A stretch of 64,000 nucleotides of DNA from Berryella wangjianweii (GTDB lineage Bacteria; Actinomycetota; Coriobacteriia; Coriobacteriales; Eggerthellaceae). The notes under the pieces were generated by a model. The model saw only the letters and a list, made by a program, of their open reading frames with translations, made no database searches and was not told the origin of the DNA. Both the position numbers and the translations under genes were made by a program. This document shows positions 9,001 to 18,491 of the stretch, one piece after another; position 1 is the stretch's first letter, and the number at the start of each line of letters is the position of its first letter. Location: positions 682,001 to 746,000 of the forward strand of contig CP053716.1 of the NCBI GenBank assembly GCA_013201155.1, written 5' to 3'.

Positions 9001-9654
9001 CTAATCGCGGTAGTAGCTCATCTTCTTCTCGATGCGCGTGAGCGCCATCTCCACCAGGAAGCTGAACAGCCAGTAAATGCCCGCGGCCAGGGCGTAGGGA
9101 ACCATGCTCACCTGCGAGGCGGCAAGAGCCTTCGCCTGGCTGAACATCTCGCCCAGGCCCAGAACGAAGGCAAGCGAGGTGTCCTTCACCAACGTGATGA
9201 TCTCGTTGCCCATGGCAGGCAGAATGCGCTTGATCACCTGGGGCAGAACGATGCGCATGAAGGTCTGGTACCGCGTGTATCCCAGCACCTCGGCGGCCTC
9301 GTACTGGCCGCGCGGAATCGACTGGATCCCCGAGCGGTAGATCTCGGCGAAGTAGGCGGCGTAGTTCACCACGAAGCCAATGGCGCAGGCCGCGAACTTC
9401 CAATCGGACGACAGGCTGATCCCCAGCAGGTAGTAGGGACCGAACATGATCGCCATCAGCTGCAGCATCAGAGGCGTGCCGCGCATCACCGATATGTAGA
9501 AGCGCGCGATCAGGGCAAGGGGCTTGAACGAGCTCATGCGGCACAGCGCCACCAGCACGCCCAGGGGCAGCGAGCCCACCAGGGTGATGATGAAGATCTG
9601 AATCGTGAGCCCAAAGCCGCCGGCCAGCAGGCCGAGCATGGTGGTGAAGTCCAC
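9001..9654 (-). CDS. Polar amino acid ABC transporter, permease
   Basis: HisM/GlnP-family inner-membrane subunit, 217 aa. The N-terminal segments include GFGLTIQIFIITLVGSL, and the family motif RGTPLMLQL is followed by the EAA-type loop ARVLGYTRYQTF-like (AAEVLGYTRYQTFMRIVLPQ) that contacts the ATPase. About five membrane segments. The GTG start has GAGAGGAG before it. It is preceded by a hairpin that separates it from the binding-protein gene. Confidence 0.92.
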   Translation of the reverse strand: MDFTTMLGLLAGGFGLTIQIFIITLVGSLPLGVLVALCRMSSFKPLALIARFYISVMRGTPLMLQLMAIMFGPYYLLGISLSSDWKFAACAIGFVVNYAAYFAEIYRSGIQSIPRGQYEAAEVLGYTRYQTFMRIVLPQVIKRILPAMGNEIITLVKDTSLAFVLGLGEMFSQAKALAASQVSMVPYALAAGIYWLFSFLVEMALTRIEKKMSYYRD

Positions 9655-9705
9655 GTCGCTCCTCTCAGAGCCTCGCGCGGATGCGGCGAGGCGGGTCAGA
9701 CGCAG

Positions 9706-9733
9706 GGCACCCCCCGATGGTTCGGGAGGTGCC
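9706..9733 (-). terminator. Intra-operon hairpin between binding protein and permease
   Basis: GGCACC at 9706-9711 pairs with GGTGCC at 9728-9733, with further CCCGA/TCGGG pairing inside. There is no T-run. The position fits the usual partial terminator or RNA-stabilising hairpin that lets binding-protein mRNA exceed permease mRNA; that role is inference. Confidence 0.55.
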
Positions 9734-9772
9734 GCGTGCGTCGCTCGTGCCGTTGGGGAAAGGGTTCCCCGA

Positions 9773-10627
9773 CTACTTCAGCTTCCAGTTCTCGAAGCTC
9801 AGACCGTACTCGGCGTACTTCTCGCAGATCTTCTTGGCGGTGCCGTCCTCGTACATCTCCTTGAGGGTGGCGGACACCTTGTCGGCCATCTCGGTGTTGC
9901 CCAAAGCGAAGCCCACCGCGTAGTTCTCGCTCATCAGGTACTGGTCGATAATACGATACGCACCCGGCTTCTTCGCCATATTGTACTGGGCGATCGACAA
10001 GTCGCAGGCCACAGCATCCACCGCACCCGACTCAAGCTGCAGGAAGGCGTTGTTGTAGTCGCCGATCGTCTCCAGCTTGCCGAAGGTGGAGGTCAGGTCG
10101 GCCTTACCGCCCTCGGAAGCGGGCTTCTTCAGCACGTCCTCCGCTGCCGAATCGGCCTGAGTGAGCACCGACGTGCCCGCAAGGTCGTCCAGCTTGGTCA
10201 CGGGACTGCCATCCTTCACCACTACCACCTGGGCATTCATCATGTAGGGCTTGCTGAAGGCGTACTTGCCCTCGCGACCCTCCATGGTGAAGCCGTTCCA
10301 GATGCAGTTGATCGTGCCGGAGTTCAGCATGGCGTCCTTGGAGTCCCAGTCGATCGGGCTTGCCTCGAACTCCCAGCCGTTGCGCTTGGCCACTTCCTTG
10401 GCCAGATCGAGGTCGAAGCCCGTGTACGAGCCATCGTCGCCCACGAAGCCGTAAGGCGGGTAGGACTGATCGAAGCCCACGATCAGCTTGCCTGCCGAGG
10501 CCCCGCCCTTGGCGTCCCCGTCGGCCTTGGGGCCCGCGCAGCCGGTCAGCAGCGCCAGGGCGACGCACAGGACGACGGCCGCAAGGGCCACCCCCATCGT
10601 TCTTGCCTTCGTCATCGTACTCGTCAT
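9773..10627 (-). CDS. Polar amino acid ABC transporter, substrate-binding lipoprotein
   Basis: Family 3 solute-binding protein, about 284 aa, tethered to the membrane. The signal peptide ends in the lipobox LLTGC. The mature part has the family segment QSYPPYGFVGDDGSYTGFDLDLAKE, then NCIWNGFT and the C-terminal lobe. The longest frame starts at a GTG inside the Shine-Dalgarno GGAAGGAACGAGC. The ATG at 10627 directly follows it and is the chosen start. First gene of the importer operon. Confidence 0.93.
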   Translation of the reverse strand: MTSTMTKARTMGVALAAVVLCVALALLTGCAGPKADGDAKGGASAGKLIVGFDQSYPPYGFVGDDGSYTGFDLDLAKEVAKRNGWEFEASPIDWDSKDAMLNSGTINCIWNGFTMEGREGKYAFSKPYMMNAQVVVVKDGSPVTKLDDLAGTSVLTQADSAAEDVLKKPASEGGKADLTSTFGKLETIGDYNNAFLQLESGAVDAVACDLSIAQYNMAKKPGAYRIIDQYLMSENYAVGFALGNTEMADKVSATLKEMYEDGTAKKICEKYAEYGLSFENWKLK

Positions 10628-10642
10628 GCTCGTTCCTTCCAC

Positions 10643-10974
10643 GCGTATCGTGCATCCCGCTTCACGTCCCGTGCCTTCGACGACGCCAAGGGCGATCGAT
10701 CAAGGGCCCTTCCGCGCGAAAGGGGCTCGGAGGGCGGCCTCGGCCCGCTGCGTCGCAGCGCCCGACGCAGACGACGGGTCGGGGCCCGCTGCCAGACGCG
10801 CGGTGAGCCAAGGGCTCGACCTCCGCGCCTCTCCCGTGCGGATGTGGCTACTTTATCACAGTAGAGTAGTGTAGTATCGGGCTTCCATTCGCTCACAATT
10901 TCTCGACAACCCTGCCCCTTCGGGTCGTTGTGCTACCTTGAAGCAAAACATCGCCCGGCATGGAAGGATGCTCA
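10643..10974. promoter_or_regulatory. Divergent intergenic region, importer operon / M16 peptidase
   Basis: These 330 bases must hold promoters for both flanking genes. On the minus strand TGTGATAAAG near 10850-10860 could be a -10 region. It lies beside a simple-sequence stretch of GTAG/AGTAG units at 10860-10876. An imperfect hairpin (GACAACCC with GGGTCGTTGT) lies near 10907-10932, just before the peptidase start. No -35 is convincing. Confidence 0.35.
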
Positions 10975-13962
10975 ATGAATCTGAGTCCTCACGCCCAGCT
11001 CCACGGATTCACCGTGGAGGAAGCCCACGACCTGGCCGAAATCGAGGGCCGCGCCTACGTGATGCGCCACGCCGAAACCGGCGCGCGCCTGCTGTACCTG
11101 AAGAACGACGACCCGAACAAGGCCTTCGCCATCGGATTTCGCACGCCGCCCGGCGACGACACCGGCGTGTTCCACATACTTGAGCACTCGGTTCTGTGCG
11201 GCTCGGACCGCTTCCCCGTGAAGGAGCCCTTCGTCGATCTGCTGAAGTCGTCGATGCAGACCTTCCTGAACGCCATGACCTTCCCGGACAAGACCCTGTA
11301 CCCGGTGGCCTCCACCAACGAGCGCGACCTGCTGAACCTGATGGACGTGTACCTGGACGCCGTGTTCCATCCGCGGATCTTCCGCACCCGCGCCATCTTC
11401 GAGCAGGAGGGGTGGCACTACGAACTACGCTCGCGCGACGCCGCCTTCGAGGGCGACGTGGCCGCGCTGGACGCCGAGCGCAGCGAGCTGTCGTACAACG
11501 GCGTGGTGTTCAACGAGATGAAGGGCGCGCTGTCCGACCCCAGCTCGGTGCTGTACCACGAGCTTCAACGCGCGCTGTTCCCCGACGGGCCCTACGCCTT
11601 CGAATCGGGCGGCACCCCCCGCGCGATCCCCGCCCTCACCTACGAGCAGTACCTTGAGGAGCATCGCCGGCACTATCGGGTAGATAACAGCTACACGATT
11701 CTGTACGGCAATCTGGACATCGACCGCGCCCTGGCCTTCCTGGACGAGCGCTACCTGACCCCGGTGCACGCCGAGCAGCAGGCGGCGGACGCCCGGCGCG
11801 TGCGTGAGGGAGAAGCGCCCGCCGTGCCGCGCGCCCTTGCGCCCCATGCGCCCGTATGCAGCCTTGACGTGGTTCGTCCCATGGACACCGCCCCCGAGAA
11901 CGAATGCGCCGCGGCGGGCTATGTCGTGAGCCCGTTCAGCGACCCCGCGCGCATCCTTGCGGCCGACATTCTGTTGGATGCCCTGTTCGGCTCGAACGAG
12001 GCCCCGGCCAAGCGTGCCCTGCTGGACGCTGGGCTGGCAGACGAGGTGGTGGCGTACACGGCTGACTCGCTGCTGCAGCCCTTCGCAGTGGTTGAGCTGC
12101 GCGGCCTGAAACAGGACGGGGCCGAGCGCCTGGTGGGAGAGGTCGAGCGCGTAATCGGCCAGCTGGCCGACGAGGGCATCGACCCCGAAGTGATCGAGGC
12201 CTCGTTGGCGCGCGCCGAATTCGCCCTGCGCGAGCGCAACTACGGCATGCCCGACGGCGTCGTGCTGTCGATGATGGCGCTGTCCGGATGGCTGTACGAC
12301 GACGCGGATGCGCTTTCCTACCTGCACTACGAGGACGCTCTGGCGCATCTGCACGCGGGCATGACGCAGGGCCTGTTCGAACGCCTTGCCCGTGAGCTGT
12401 TCGTGCAGAATCCGCACCGCGCGCGCGTGCACGTGCGGCCCGAAGCCCCGGCCGAGAGCGCCGAGGCCACGGAGCTGGCAGCTCGCAACGCCCGGCTGAG
12501 CGCCGATGAGCGCAGGCAGATCGTGCGCAGCGAGGCCGAGCTGCGGGCGCTGCAGGAAGCGGAGGACGACCCCGAGGCCCGCGCCAGCCTGCCGCGCCTT
12601 TCCGTGGCCGACCTGGGAGAGGCGCCCGTCGAACCGCCGTACGCCCTGGACGAGGAGGCCCCGCTTTCCACGCTGAGGCACCAGGCGTCCACCCACGGCA
12701 TCGTCTATGCCACGCGGTACTTCGATGCGGGCGCGGTGGCCTTCGACGACCTGCCCTACCTCAGCGTGCTCTGCCGCGTGCTGGGCAAGCTGGGCACCGC
12801 GCATCACAGCGCTGCCCAGATCGACGTGCTGCTGCAGGGGCGCCTGGGCAGCTTCGCGGTGCGCCCCCTGTGCGTGGAAGGCGAGCACTCGCTTGATGCG
12901 CGCCTGATGGTGGAAGTGGGCGCGAGCTCGCTAGAGCCCAATGCGGCCTGGATCGCGCGCCTGACGCGCGAGCTGCTCAGCGAGACCGACTTCAGCGACC
13001 TGGCACGCATACGCGATCTGCTGCAGCAGCAGAAGATCGGCTTCGAGCAGAGCTTCGCCGCCGGCGGGCACAGCCATGCGATGGAGCGCGTGCGAGCCTA
13101 CGCCACTCCCGGCGGCGCGATCGCCGACCGGATGGGCAACGTTGGCTTCTACCGCTTCCTCACCGAGCTGCTGGACCGCTTCGACGAGCGCGGGGCCCAG
13201 CTGAGCGCACGGCTGCAGGACATCGCGCGCACGGTGTTCACCGACGCGGGCACCACCCTGAGCTTCGCAGGCTCTGACGAGGCCTATCGGCTGTTCTGGC
13301 AAGCCGACCCGCTGCTGGGAGGCTGTGAGCCCGCCGCGACGCGCCTGGCGGTTCCCGAGCCGCGCGTGCTGCGCGAGGCCTTCATCGTGCCCACCGACGT
13401 CAGCTTCACCGCTCTGGGATGGGACCGCCGACTGCTGGGCGAGGAGTTCCAGGGCAGCTGGCCCGTGGCCGCACGTGCGCTGACCTTCGACTATCTGTGG
13501 AACGAGGTGCGCGTGAAGGGCGGGGCCTACGGCGTGGGCCTGAGGGCGCAGCGCGGGGGGGCGCTGAGCTTCTACTCGTACCGCGATCCCAATCTGGACG
13601 CCACGCTGGAGCGCTTCGCCGGCGCAGCCGCGTGGATCGAGCGGTTCAGCCCCGAAGCCCGCGACCTGGAAGGACTGGTGATCAGCTCCACCGCCGGGGT
13701 TGACGCTCCGCTGAAGCCGCGCGAACTGGTAAAGCGCCAGGCCCTCAGATACCTGACGGGCGCGTCGCCCGCGCGCTTGGCCGAGGTGCGGCAGCAGATG
13801 ACGGACACCACGATCGAGCAGGTGCGGGCTCTGGGGGCAACGCTGCGCCGGGCCGTGGAAGCTCAGGCGGTATGCACCTTCGGCAACCGTGACATCATCG
13901 AGGGGTCGCAGGCGAGTCTGACTGCGATCGAGTTGATCGGAGAAGGCGCCGCACGCTCGTAG
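10975..13962 (+). CDS. M16C-family zinc metallopeptidase (presequence-protease-like)
   Basis: Large insulinase-fold peptidase of about 995 aa, with four M16 modules in one chain as in PreP/Cym1. The inverted zinc motif HILEH is at residues 67-71, followed by SVLCGSDRFPVKEPF. The downstream zinc-ligand Glu lies in the ELSYNGVVFNEMKGAL region. The inactive C-terminal half follows, with the VKGGAYG loop near residue 850. It probably degrades peptides in the cytoplasm, since no signal peptide is seen. The ATG at 10975 has GGAAGGATG before it, so the ATG five codons earlier is not used. Confidence 0.9.
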   Translation: MNLSPHAQLHGFTVEEAHDLAEIEGRAYVMRHAETGARLLYLKNDDPNKAFAIGFRTPPGDDTGVFHILEHSVLCGSDRFPVKEPFVDLLKSSMQTFLNAMTFPDKTLYPVASTNERDLLNLMDVYLDAVFHPRIFRTRAIFEQEGWHYELRSRDAAFEGDVAALDAERSELSYNGVVFNEMKGALSDPSSVLYHELQRALFPDGPYAFESGGTPRAIPALTYEQYLEEHRRHYRVDNSYTILYGNLDIDRALAFLDERYLTPVHAEQQAADARRVREGEAPAVPRALAPHAPVCSLDVVRPMDTAPENECAAAGYVVSPFSDPARILAADILLDALFGSNEAPAKRALLDAGLADEVVAYTADSLLQPFAVVELRGLKQDGAERLVGEVERVIGQLADEGIDPEVIEASLARAEFALRERNYGMPDGVVLSMMALSGWLYDDADALSYLHYEDALAHLHAGMTQGLFERLARELFVQNPHRARVHVRPEAPAESAEATELAARNARLSADERRQIVRSEAELRALQEAEDDPEARASLPRLSVADLGEAPVEPPYALDEEAPLSTLRHQASTHGIVYATRYFDAGAVAFDDLPYLSVLCRVLGKLGTAHHSAAQIDVLLQGRLGSFAVRPLCVEGEHSLDARLMVEVGASSLEPNAAWIARLTRELLSETDFSDLARIRDLLQQQKIGFEQSFAAGGHSHAMERVRAYATPGGAIADRMGNVGFYRFLTELLDRFDERGAQLSARLQDIARTVFTDAGTTLSFAGSDEAYRLFWQADPLLGGCEPAATRLAVPEPRVLREAFIVPTDVSFTALGWDRRLLGEEFQGSWPVAARALTFDYLWNEVRVKGGAYGVGLRAQRGGALSFYSYRDPNLDATLERFAGAAAWIERFSPEARDLEGLVISSTAGVDAPLKPRELVKRQALRYLTGASPARLAEVRQQMTDTTIEQVRALGATLRRAVEAQAVCTFGNRDIIEGSQASLTAIELIGEGAARS

Positions 13963-14081
13963 CGAGGGTGCGATCTTGCGTGGCCAACCGGGTCTTGCGA
14001 AGCCAACCGGGATGTCATGCGCGAAACACCTGTGAAGGGCGCATGCGACCGGCTTGCCCGCACCCCTCCCCCGGCGACGAA

Positions 14082-14120
14082 GGAAGGCCCCGGCGACTCG
14101 ATGAGTCTCCGGGGCCTTCC
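14082..14120. terminator. Bidirectional terminator hairpin
   Basis: GGAAGGCCCCGG at 14082-14093 pairs perfectly with CCGGGGCCTTCC at 14109-14120, and GACTC/GAGTC extends the stem toward a small loop. It lies between the convergent M16 peptidase and binding-protein genes. T-runs are weak on both sides, which is common in this GC-rich sequence. Confidence 0.65.
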
Positions 14121-14214
14121 CCTGTACGCAGTGCGCTTGAAACCCGTAGGCGCGGAATCCGCAGCCCCGCCCTGTAGAGCGGACAGTCGCGGGCTGCGCT
14201 TGCCGAACGCGCGC

Positions 14215-15234
14215 CTAAAGGGTGCGGGCATTCGTGCCGGCGGCCGCCGACGCCGCGCCCGCACCCGCTCCGGAACCTGCGGAGCCGGTCTGGCCGGCAG
14301 CGGCATCGGCTGCGGCACCGGCACCGGATGCGCTCGAAGACGAGGCGCCGGATGCGGAACCGGCCGCACTGCCGCCCGCCTTGGCGTCGCGCGCGCCTGA
14401 AAGCGTGGGATACGTCGAAAGATCGAGCGGGGACCCCAGCCACTTCGTCTGAATCGCGTCGATCAGACCCGCCTTCGACAGGGCGCTCACCGCATCGGAC
14501 ACCGCCGACTGCAGGGCCGCGTTCGAGCTTCCCACCGCCGCGCAGTAGCCACCCGGCTGCTGCACCAGGGCCACGACGCGTGCCGACTCGGCAGATGTCT
14601 TGGCCAGATACACGCCGGTGACCGCATCGGAAGCCACGTAGTCAACCTTGCCCGACATCAGGGCCGCGAAGGCAGAGGCCAGACTGTCCTGCACCACCAG
14701 CGACGGCTCGCCGAACACGTTCTCGACGCTCCACGCGCTCTTCGACGACACCTGGGCGCCGATCGACACCGACTCGGTTACCTGAGGCGCCTTCGCCGAC
14801 GCGTCCTTCGCGAACAGGGCCACTCCTGTGGCAAGGTACACCGTGGACTTCCAATAGCCGGCCTCGCTGGATGCCGAATCGACCCCCAGCACCACGTCAA
14901 CCTGGCCGCTAGACAAAGCGCGCGCGGCATCCTTGCCCACATCGACCACCTCCACCTTCACGCCCAGCCGGTCGGCGATGGCGGCGGCCACGTCCACGTC
15001 GATGCCCACCAGCTTGGCCGACGACGAGGCCTTGCCCGCAAGCGGCGCGGCGGCGGCGTTCACGCCCACCTTCAGCACGCCCGGGGTTTTCAGGGCGGAG
15101 TCGTCGATCGACTGCTGCTTGGCAGGAGGGGTGTAGCTGGTAGAGGGAAGCGACAGCGAGCAGCTGGTCAGCATGCAGGCGACCAAGCCCGCGATCAGGC
15201 AGGCAAGCGCCGGCACCTTCAGACGAAACCTCAC
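14215..15234 (-). CDS. Substrate-binding lipoprotein, family 3, orphan
   Basis: Periplasmic-type solute-binding protein, about 339 aa, probably for an amino acid. Signal peptide with lipobox MLTSC. The two-lobe fold is recognisable (LVGIDVDVAAAIADRLGVKVE, then the hinge and YVASDAVTGVYLA). No permease or ATPase lies beside it. The last 50 residues are low-complexity Gly/Ala/Ser, not usual for the family and probably disordered. GTG at 15234 is preferred because GGAGG lies before it and the hydrophobic signal follows directly. Confidence 0.82.
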   Translation of the reverse strand: MRFRLKVPALACLIAGLVACMLTSCSLSLPSTSYTPPAKQQSIDDSALKTPGVLKVGVNAAAAPLAGKASSSAKLVGIDVDVAAAIADRLGVKVEVVDVGKDAARALSSGQVDVVLGVDSASSEAGYWKSTVYLATGVALFAKDASAKAPQVTESVSIGAQVSSKSAWSVENVFGEPSLVVQDSLASAFAALMSGKVDYVASDAVTGVYLAKTSAESARVVALVQQPGGYCAAVGSSNAALQSAVSDAVSALSKAGLIDAIQTKWLGSPLDLSTYPTLSGARDAKAGGSAAGSASGASSSSASGAGAAADAAAGQTGSAGSGAGAGAASAAAGTNARTL

Positions 15235-15690
15235 GACAACCTCCGTTCGGCTGCTGGGCAGCCCCTCAGGGGAAAAGGCACGCTTCAATCGGCTGACCTA
15301 GTCTTCGCCCCCACACTCGCGCATTGGGGCTGAGCTCTCACCATCACCCTCTCGCCCGCCGCGGCATCGTGCCGCGGATTATGGAAACGAGCGATGCGAC
15401 TTACCTCTAGAACGCGCCGTGCTCGCGCGCCGCCGAAGCGGGCGCTTACGTGGGTCCTTTCGACCGCGTCTGCCATGGACTGAAGGCGGCGGGGCCGCCT
15501 CGCAACTACAGACCCGAAAGAAGCCCGTCAATTCTAGCAGAAAGCGCCGAGGCGCAGCGTCGGCCCCCGCGGCAGGTGCGCGCACTGCCGGAATCCCGCC
15601 GGCTGATCGCCGGCTGCGTGCTGGCCGCACGTCGGCTCCGCGCCGGCTGCGTGCCGGCTGCATGCCGGACCGAGCTGGCAGCATGGCCCC
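15235..15690. other. Long intergenic region with hairpin and repeats
   Basis: No reading frame here has coding character. On the minus strand upstream of the binding-protein gene, CCGCGGCA pairs with TGCCGCGG around 15357-15375, a strong hairpin in the likely leader. From 15598 a cluster of GCCGGCTG units begins (separate entry). I could not match the leader to a known riboswitch. Confidence 0.4.
15598..15660. repeat. Cluster of four GCCGGCTG units
   Basis: GCCGGCTG occurs at 15598-15605, 15609-15616, 15642-15649 and 15653-15660. The copies form two pairs, each 11 bases apart. The core GCCGGC is palindromic. It lies just upstream of the comF-like gene. Confidence 0.6.
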
Positions 15691-16422
15691 ATGAGCCCCC
15701 TCGCCGCCATAGCCCGAAACGCCCTGCGCGCAGCAGGCCATCTTGCCTGTGAGGTGACCTGGCCCACCCGCTGCTGCGTGTGCGAGCGCGCGGGCTGCGC
15801 TCTGTGCGCCTCGTGCGAAGGGTCGCTTCCCTACCTGGACCGCTGGACCGCATGCCCGACGTGCGGGGCGGCCTTCGGCGCGGTTCAGTGCACCGAATGC
15901 TGTCCGCAGCGCCTGGCCGCATTGGGACGCGAGGCCCTGCCCTTCGCCGGATGCGCCAGCGCCGTGCGCTTCGACGCGCGCACCGGGCGCATCGTGCGCG
16001 TGTACAAGGATCTCGGCGAGCAGCGGCTGGCCCTCGACATGGCCCGCCTCATGGCTCGGGCGGTGCCACCTGAATGGCGCGCCGACGCCATCGCGTTCGT
16101 CCCCGCCTCGCGGGAAGCCCTGACGCGACGAGGGTTCGATCATGCCGAATTGCTGGCCTGCGCCCTCTCTTCCCTGATGAAGCTTCCCGTTTGCGCCGCG
16201 CTCGACCGCCCGCGAGCACACGACCAGCGAAAGCTGGGACGAGCTGCGCGCGTGTCCAACCTGGCCTCGGCGCTTCGCGCTCACCCGAGCGCCTGCCAAG
16301 GTCGAAGCCTCCTGCTGGCAGACGACGTGATGACCACGGGCTCGACCCTCTGCGCAGCAGCGGACACCCTGCTGGAAGCCGGCGCCGGCACGGTGCGCGC
16401 CCTCACCTTCGCTCGCGTGTGA
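15691..16422 (+). CDS. ComF-family phosphoribosyltransferase-like protein
   Basis: Related to ComF/GntX, a cytosolic protein needed for DNA uptake in competent bacteria, though its role elsewhere is unclear. The N-terminus has paired zinc-type Cys motifs (CCVCERAGCALCASC and CPTCG with CTECC). The C-terminal phosphoribosyltransferase domain has the PRPP loop LLLADDVMTTGSTL. At 243 aa the length is normal. The Shine-Dalgarno before the ATG is weak. No other competence gene is in the window. Confidence 0.85.
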   Translation: MSPLAAIARNALRAAGHLACEVTWPTRCCVCERAGCALCASCEGSLPYLDRWTACPTCGAAFGAVQCTECCPQRLAALGREALPFAGCASAVRFDARTGRIVRVYKDLGEQRLALDMARLMARAVPPEWRADAIAFVPASREALTRRGFDHAELLACALSSLMKLPVCAALDRPRAHDQRKLGRAARVSNLASALRAHPSACQGRSLLLADDVMTTGSTLCAAADTLLEAGAGTVRALTFARV

Positions 16423-16464
16423 CCCACGGGGCACACGAGCTCTCCACGCCCGTGCGCGCCCCTG

Positions 16465-16492
16465 CCGACAGCGTGCGGACATCGCCTATAAT
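16465..16492 (+). promoter_or_regulatory. Promoter giving a leaderless or near-leaderless mRNA
   Basis: A perfect -10 TATAAT lies at 16487-16492, with CCGACA at 16465-16470 as the -35 and a 16-base spacer. The ATG of the next gene begins at 16502, only nine bases after the -10. Transcription should therefore start at or within a few bases of the start codon. No Shine-Dalgarno is present, which fits. Confidence 0.7.
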
Positions 16493-16501
16493 CCCGTTAT
16501 C

Positions 16502-18439
16502 ATGCCAACCACCGCCAGAAGACTGCGCACGCTGCTGACGTGCCTTGCCCTGATCGCCTTCACCGCGCTGTTCCCGGGAAGGCTGAACGCGTGGGCCGAC
16601 GAGGCCGCAGGCAGCGAGACGCTCGCCGAGACAGCGACGAACGTCGCTGCGGGAAGCGCTGAGGCCGCAGCCGCCGACGCGCAGCCCGAAGCGCAGCCGC
16701 ATCCGGGTGCCGGGCATGTGTATCTTGTGGTTATTCCTTCGCTTACCTGGAACGACATAAGCAACGAGAAGATGCCCGCCCTTCAGGAGATCGTCGCCTA
16801 CAACGGCGTGGCCAACGTGGTGACCGAGCAGAAGGTGGACATCGTCAGCCTGGTGGACAACCCGCGCTTCCATTACATGCGCATCAACACCGGAACCCTC
16901 GGCGACATGGACGCCTACATCGCCAAGCTGTACAACAACCTGGGGCCGCACGACTCGCTGATTGTCACGTCGTCGCCCTCGCTGGCCAAGATCGCCTCGT
17001 ACAAATCGGAGGGCTACGGCCTGCTGGTCATGGCCAACGGCGACGACGGCATGCTCACCTCGCTGACCGTGCGCCGCAGCGGTCTTGTGACCTCGGGAAA
17101 CGTAGGTGACGCGATCAACGCTCTGCTGAACGACCGACAGCGCAACCCGGCGAACCTCTCGGTGTTCCCGTTCACCGAGCCCTACGGCGCCCTGAAGCGC
17201 ACCACCGAGCTGTCGCGCATGAACTCGGTGGCCACGTCGATCGAGGCCTCCGAAAGCGGGTTCATCTCGATGTTCGTGGTGCTGCAGGGCATCACCCTCG
17301 TGATCAGCGCCGCCCTGCTGTCGCTGGACATCCGCATCCGGCCGCGATTCCTGGCCCATATGCTGCCCCTCACCCGCATCCTGTGGATCGTGGTGCTGTC
17401 CATTCCCCTGGCCACGTTCATCATGCATCTGCAGCTGCCCTCGTTCACCACGCCCGAGATCACCTACGACTTCTTCCTGTTCGTGGTAATGGAGCTGTCG
17501 TTTGCCTGCATCGTGATCGCACTGGTGTTCCGCTGGTCGCTGTCGCTGCTGTTCCTGCTTGCGTTAACCGTGCTCACCCTGATCGCCGACCAGCTGATCG
17601 GCGGGCCCATGACCGCCACCGGCTACCTGAGCTATTCGCCTTTGGAGGTGACTCGCTACTACGGCATCGGCAACGAGGGTGCGGCGCTGGTATTCGGAGC
17701 CTGGGTGATGTTCTCGGGCCTGCTGCTGAACCGCATCCAGGGCTCATCCGCCGGCCGGCATTTCAGACGCTGGACGTTTCCCCTGGCCAGCGTGTTCATT
17801 CTCACCGTGATCGCCGCGCCCTGGTGGGGAACGAACTTCGGCTCGCTGATCTGGGGCACCGTGGGTATCGCGGTGGCCTGGGCGCTGTTCAACAACATTC
17901 GGCTGAACTGGAAGCACCTCACCGGCTTCGTGGCGGCTGCCGCGGCGCTCACCTTCGCCGTGCTGCTGATCGACTCGTCGCTGAACGGCGAGTCGCACCT
18001 GGGCGTCAGCCTGTCGGCCCTTGAGGATGGCTGGCATCTGGTGATCCTGCGCATCTTCGGCGACATGATCCGCCTGTCATGGAACACCATCGTGTTCTCC
18101 CCCGCCCTGAGCGTGGTGTTCGTGATCATCGTGGCATTCCTGATCTTCCTGCGCTGGCGCAAACCCGGCCTGTACCAGACGTTCTGGGAGGAGAACCGCC
18201 CCTTCACGGCCGCCTTCACGGCGCTGATGGCAGCGGGCCTGCTGATGCTGATGGTGGAGGACTCGGGCATCCTGATGCCCGCGCTGGTGCTGCTGTACGA
18301 AACGGCCGGGCTTCTGTGGCTGGTATGCGACCGCCATAGCTGGCACATTCGCAGCATCACCTGGCTGTCGATGAACCGCGAGTTCAGCCAGGCCCCTCAG
18401 CGCGAGGTGCGCGAGGCGATCGACGCGCGCGAGGCATAG
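16502..18439 (+). CDS. Large multi-pass membrane protein with extracytoplasmic N-terminal domain
   Basis: Function not known. A signal-like hydrophobic N-terminus (LLTCLALIAFTALFPG) is followed by about 200 extracytoplasmic residues, starting with HVYLVVIPSLTWNDIS. This domain loosely resembles the alkaline-phosphatase/phosphodiesterase fold but lacks an obvious metal-ligand set. From about residue 255 there are roughly ten membrane segments, with a conserved-looking YYGIGNEGAALVFG between two of them. This GIGNE element also occurs in uncharacterised membrane proteins of anaerobic Firmicutes, from memory. The gene has its own promoter and no Shine-Dalgarno. Confidence 0.8.
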   Translation: MPTTARRLRTLLTCLALIAFTALFPGRLNAWADEAAGSETLAETATNVAAGSAEAAAADAQPEAQPHPGAGHVYLVVIPSLTWNDISNEKMPALQEIVAYNGVANVVTEQKVDIVSLVDNPRFHYMRINTGTLGDMDAYIAKLYNNLGPHDSLIVTSSPSLAKIASYKSEGYGLLVMANGDDGMLTSLTVRRSGLVTSGNVGDAINALLNDRQRNPANLSVFPFTEPYGALKRTTELSRMNSVATSIEASESGFISMFVVLQGITLVISAALLSLDIRIRPRFLAHMLPLTRILWIVVLSIPLATFIMHLQLPSFTTPEITYDFFLFVVMELSFACIVIALVFRWSLSLLFLLALTVLTLIADQLIGGPMTATGYLSYSPLEVTRYYGIGNEGAALVFGAWVMFSGLLLNRIQGSSAGRHFRRWTFPLASVFILTVIAAPWWGTNFGSLIWGTVGIAVAWALFNNIRLNWKHLTGFVAAAAALTFAVLLIDSSLNGESHLGVSLSALEDGWHLVILRIFGDMIRLSWNTIVFSPALSVVFVIIVAFLIFLRWRKPGLYQTFWEENRPFTAAFTALMAAGLLMLMVEDSGILMPALVLLYETAGLLWLVCDRHSWHIRSITWLSMNREFSQAPQREVREAIDAREA

Positions 18440-18491
18440 GCGCGCAGGCGCGCGGACGACCCTCAAAGCGACGAGCGACCGGCGGAAACGG

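Noticed and set aside
15235-15690. Riboswitch upstream of the orphan binding lipoprotein
   Set aside because: Only one strong hairpin is visible; the conserved boxes of SAM, glycine, lysine or T-box leaders were not found.
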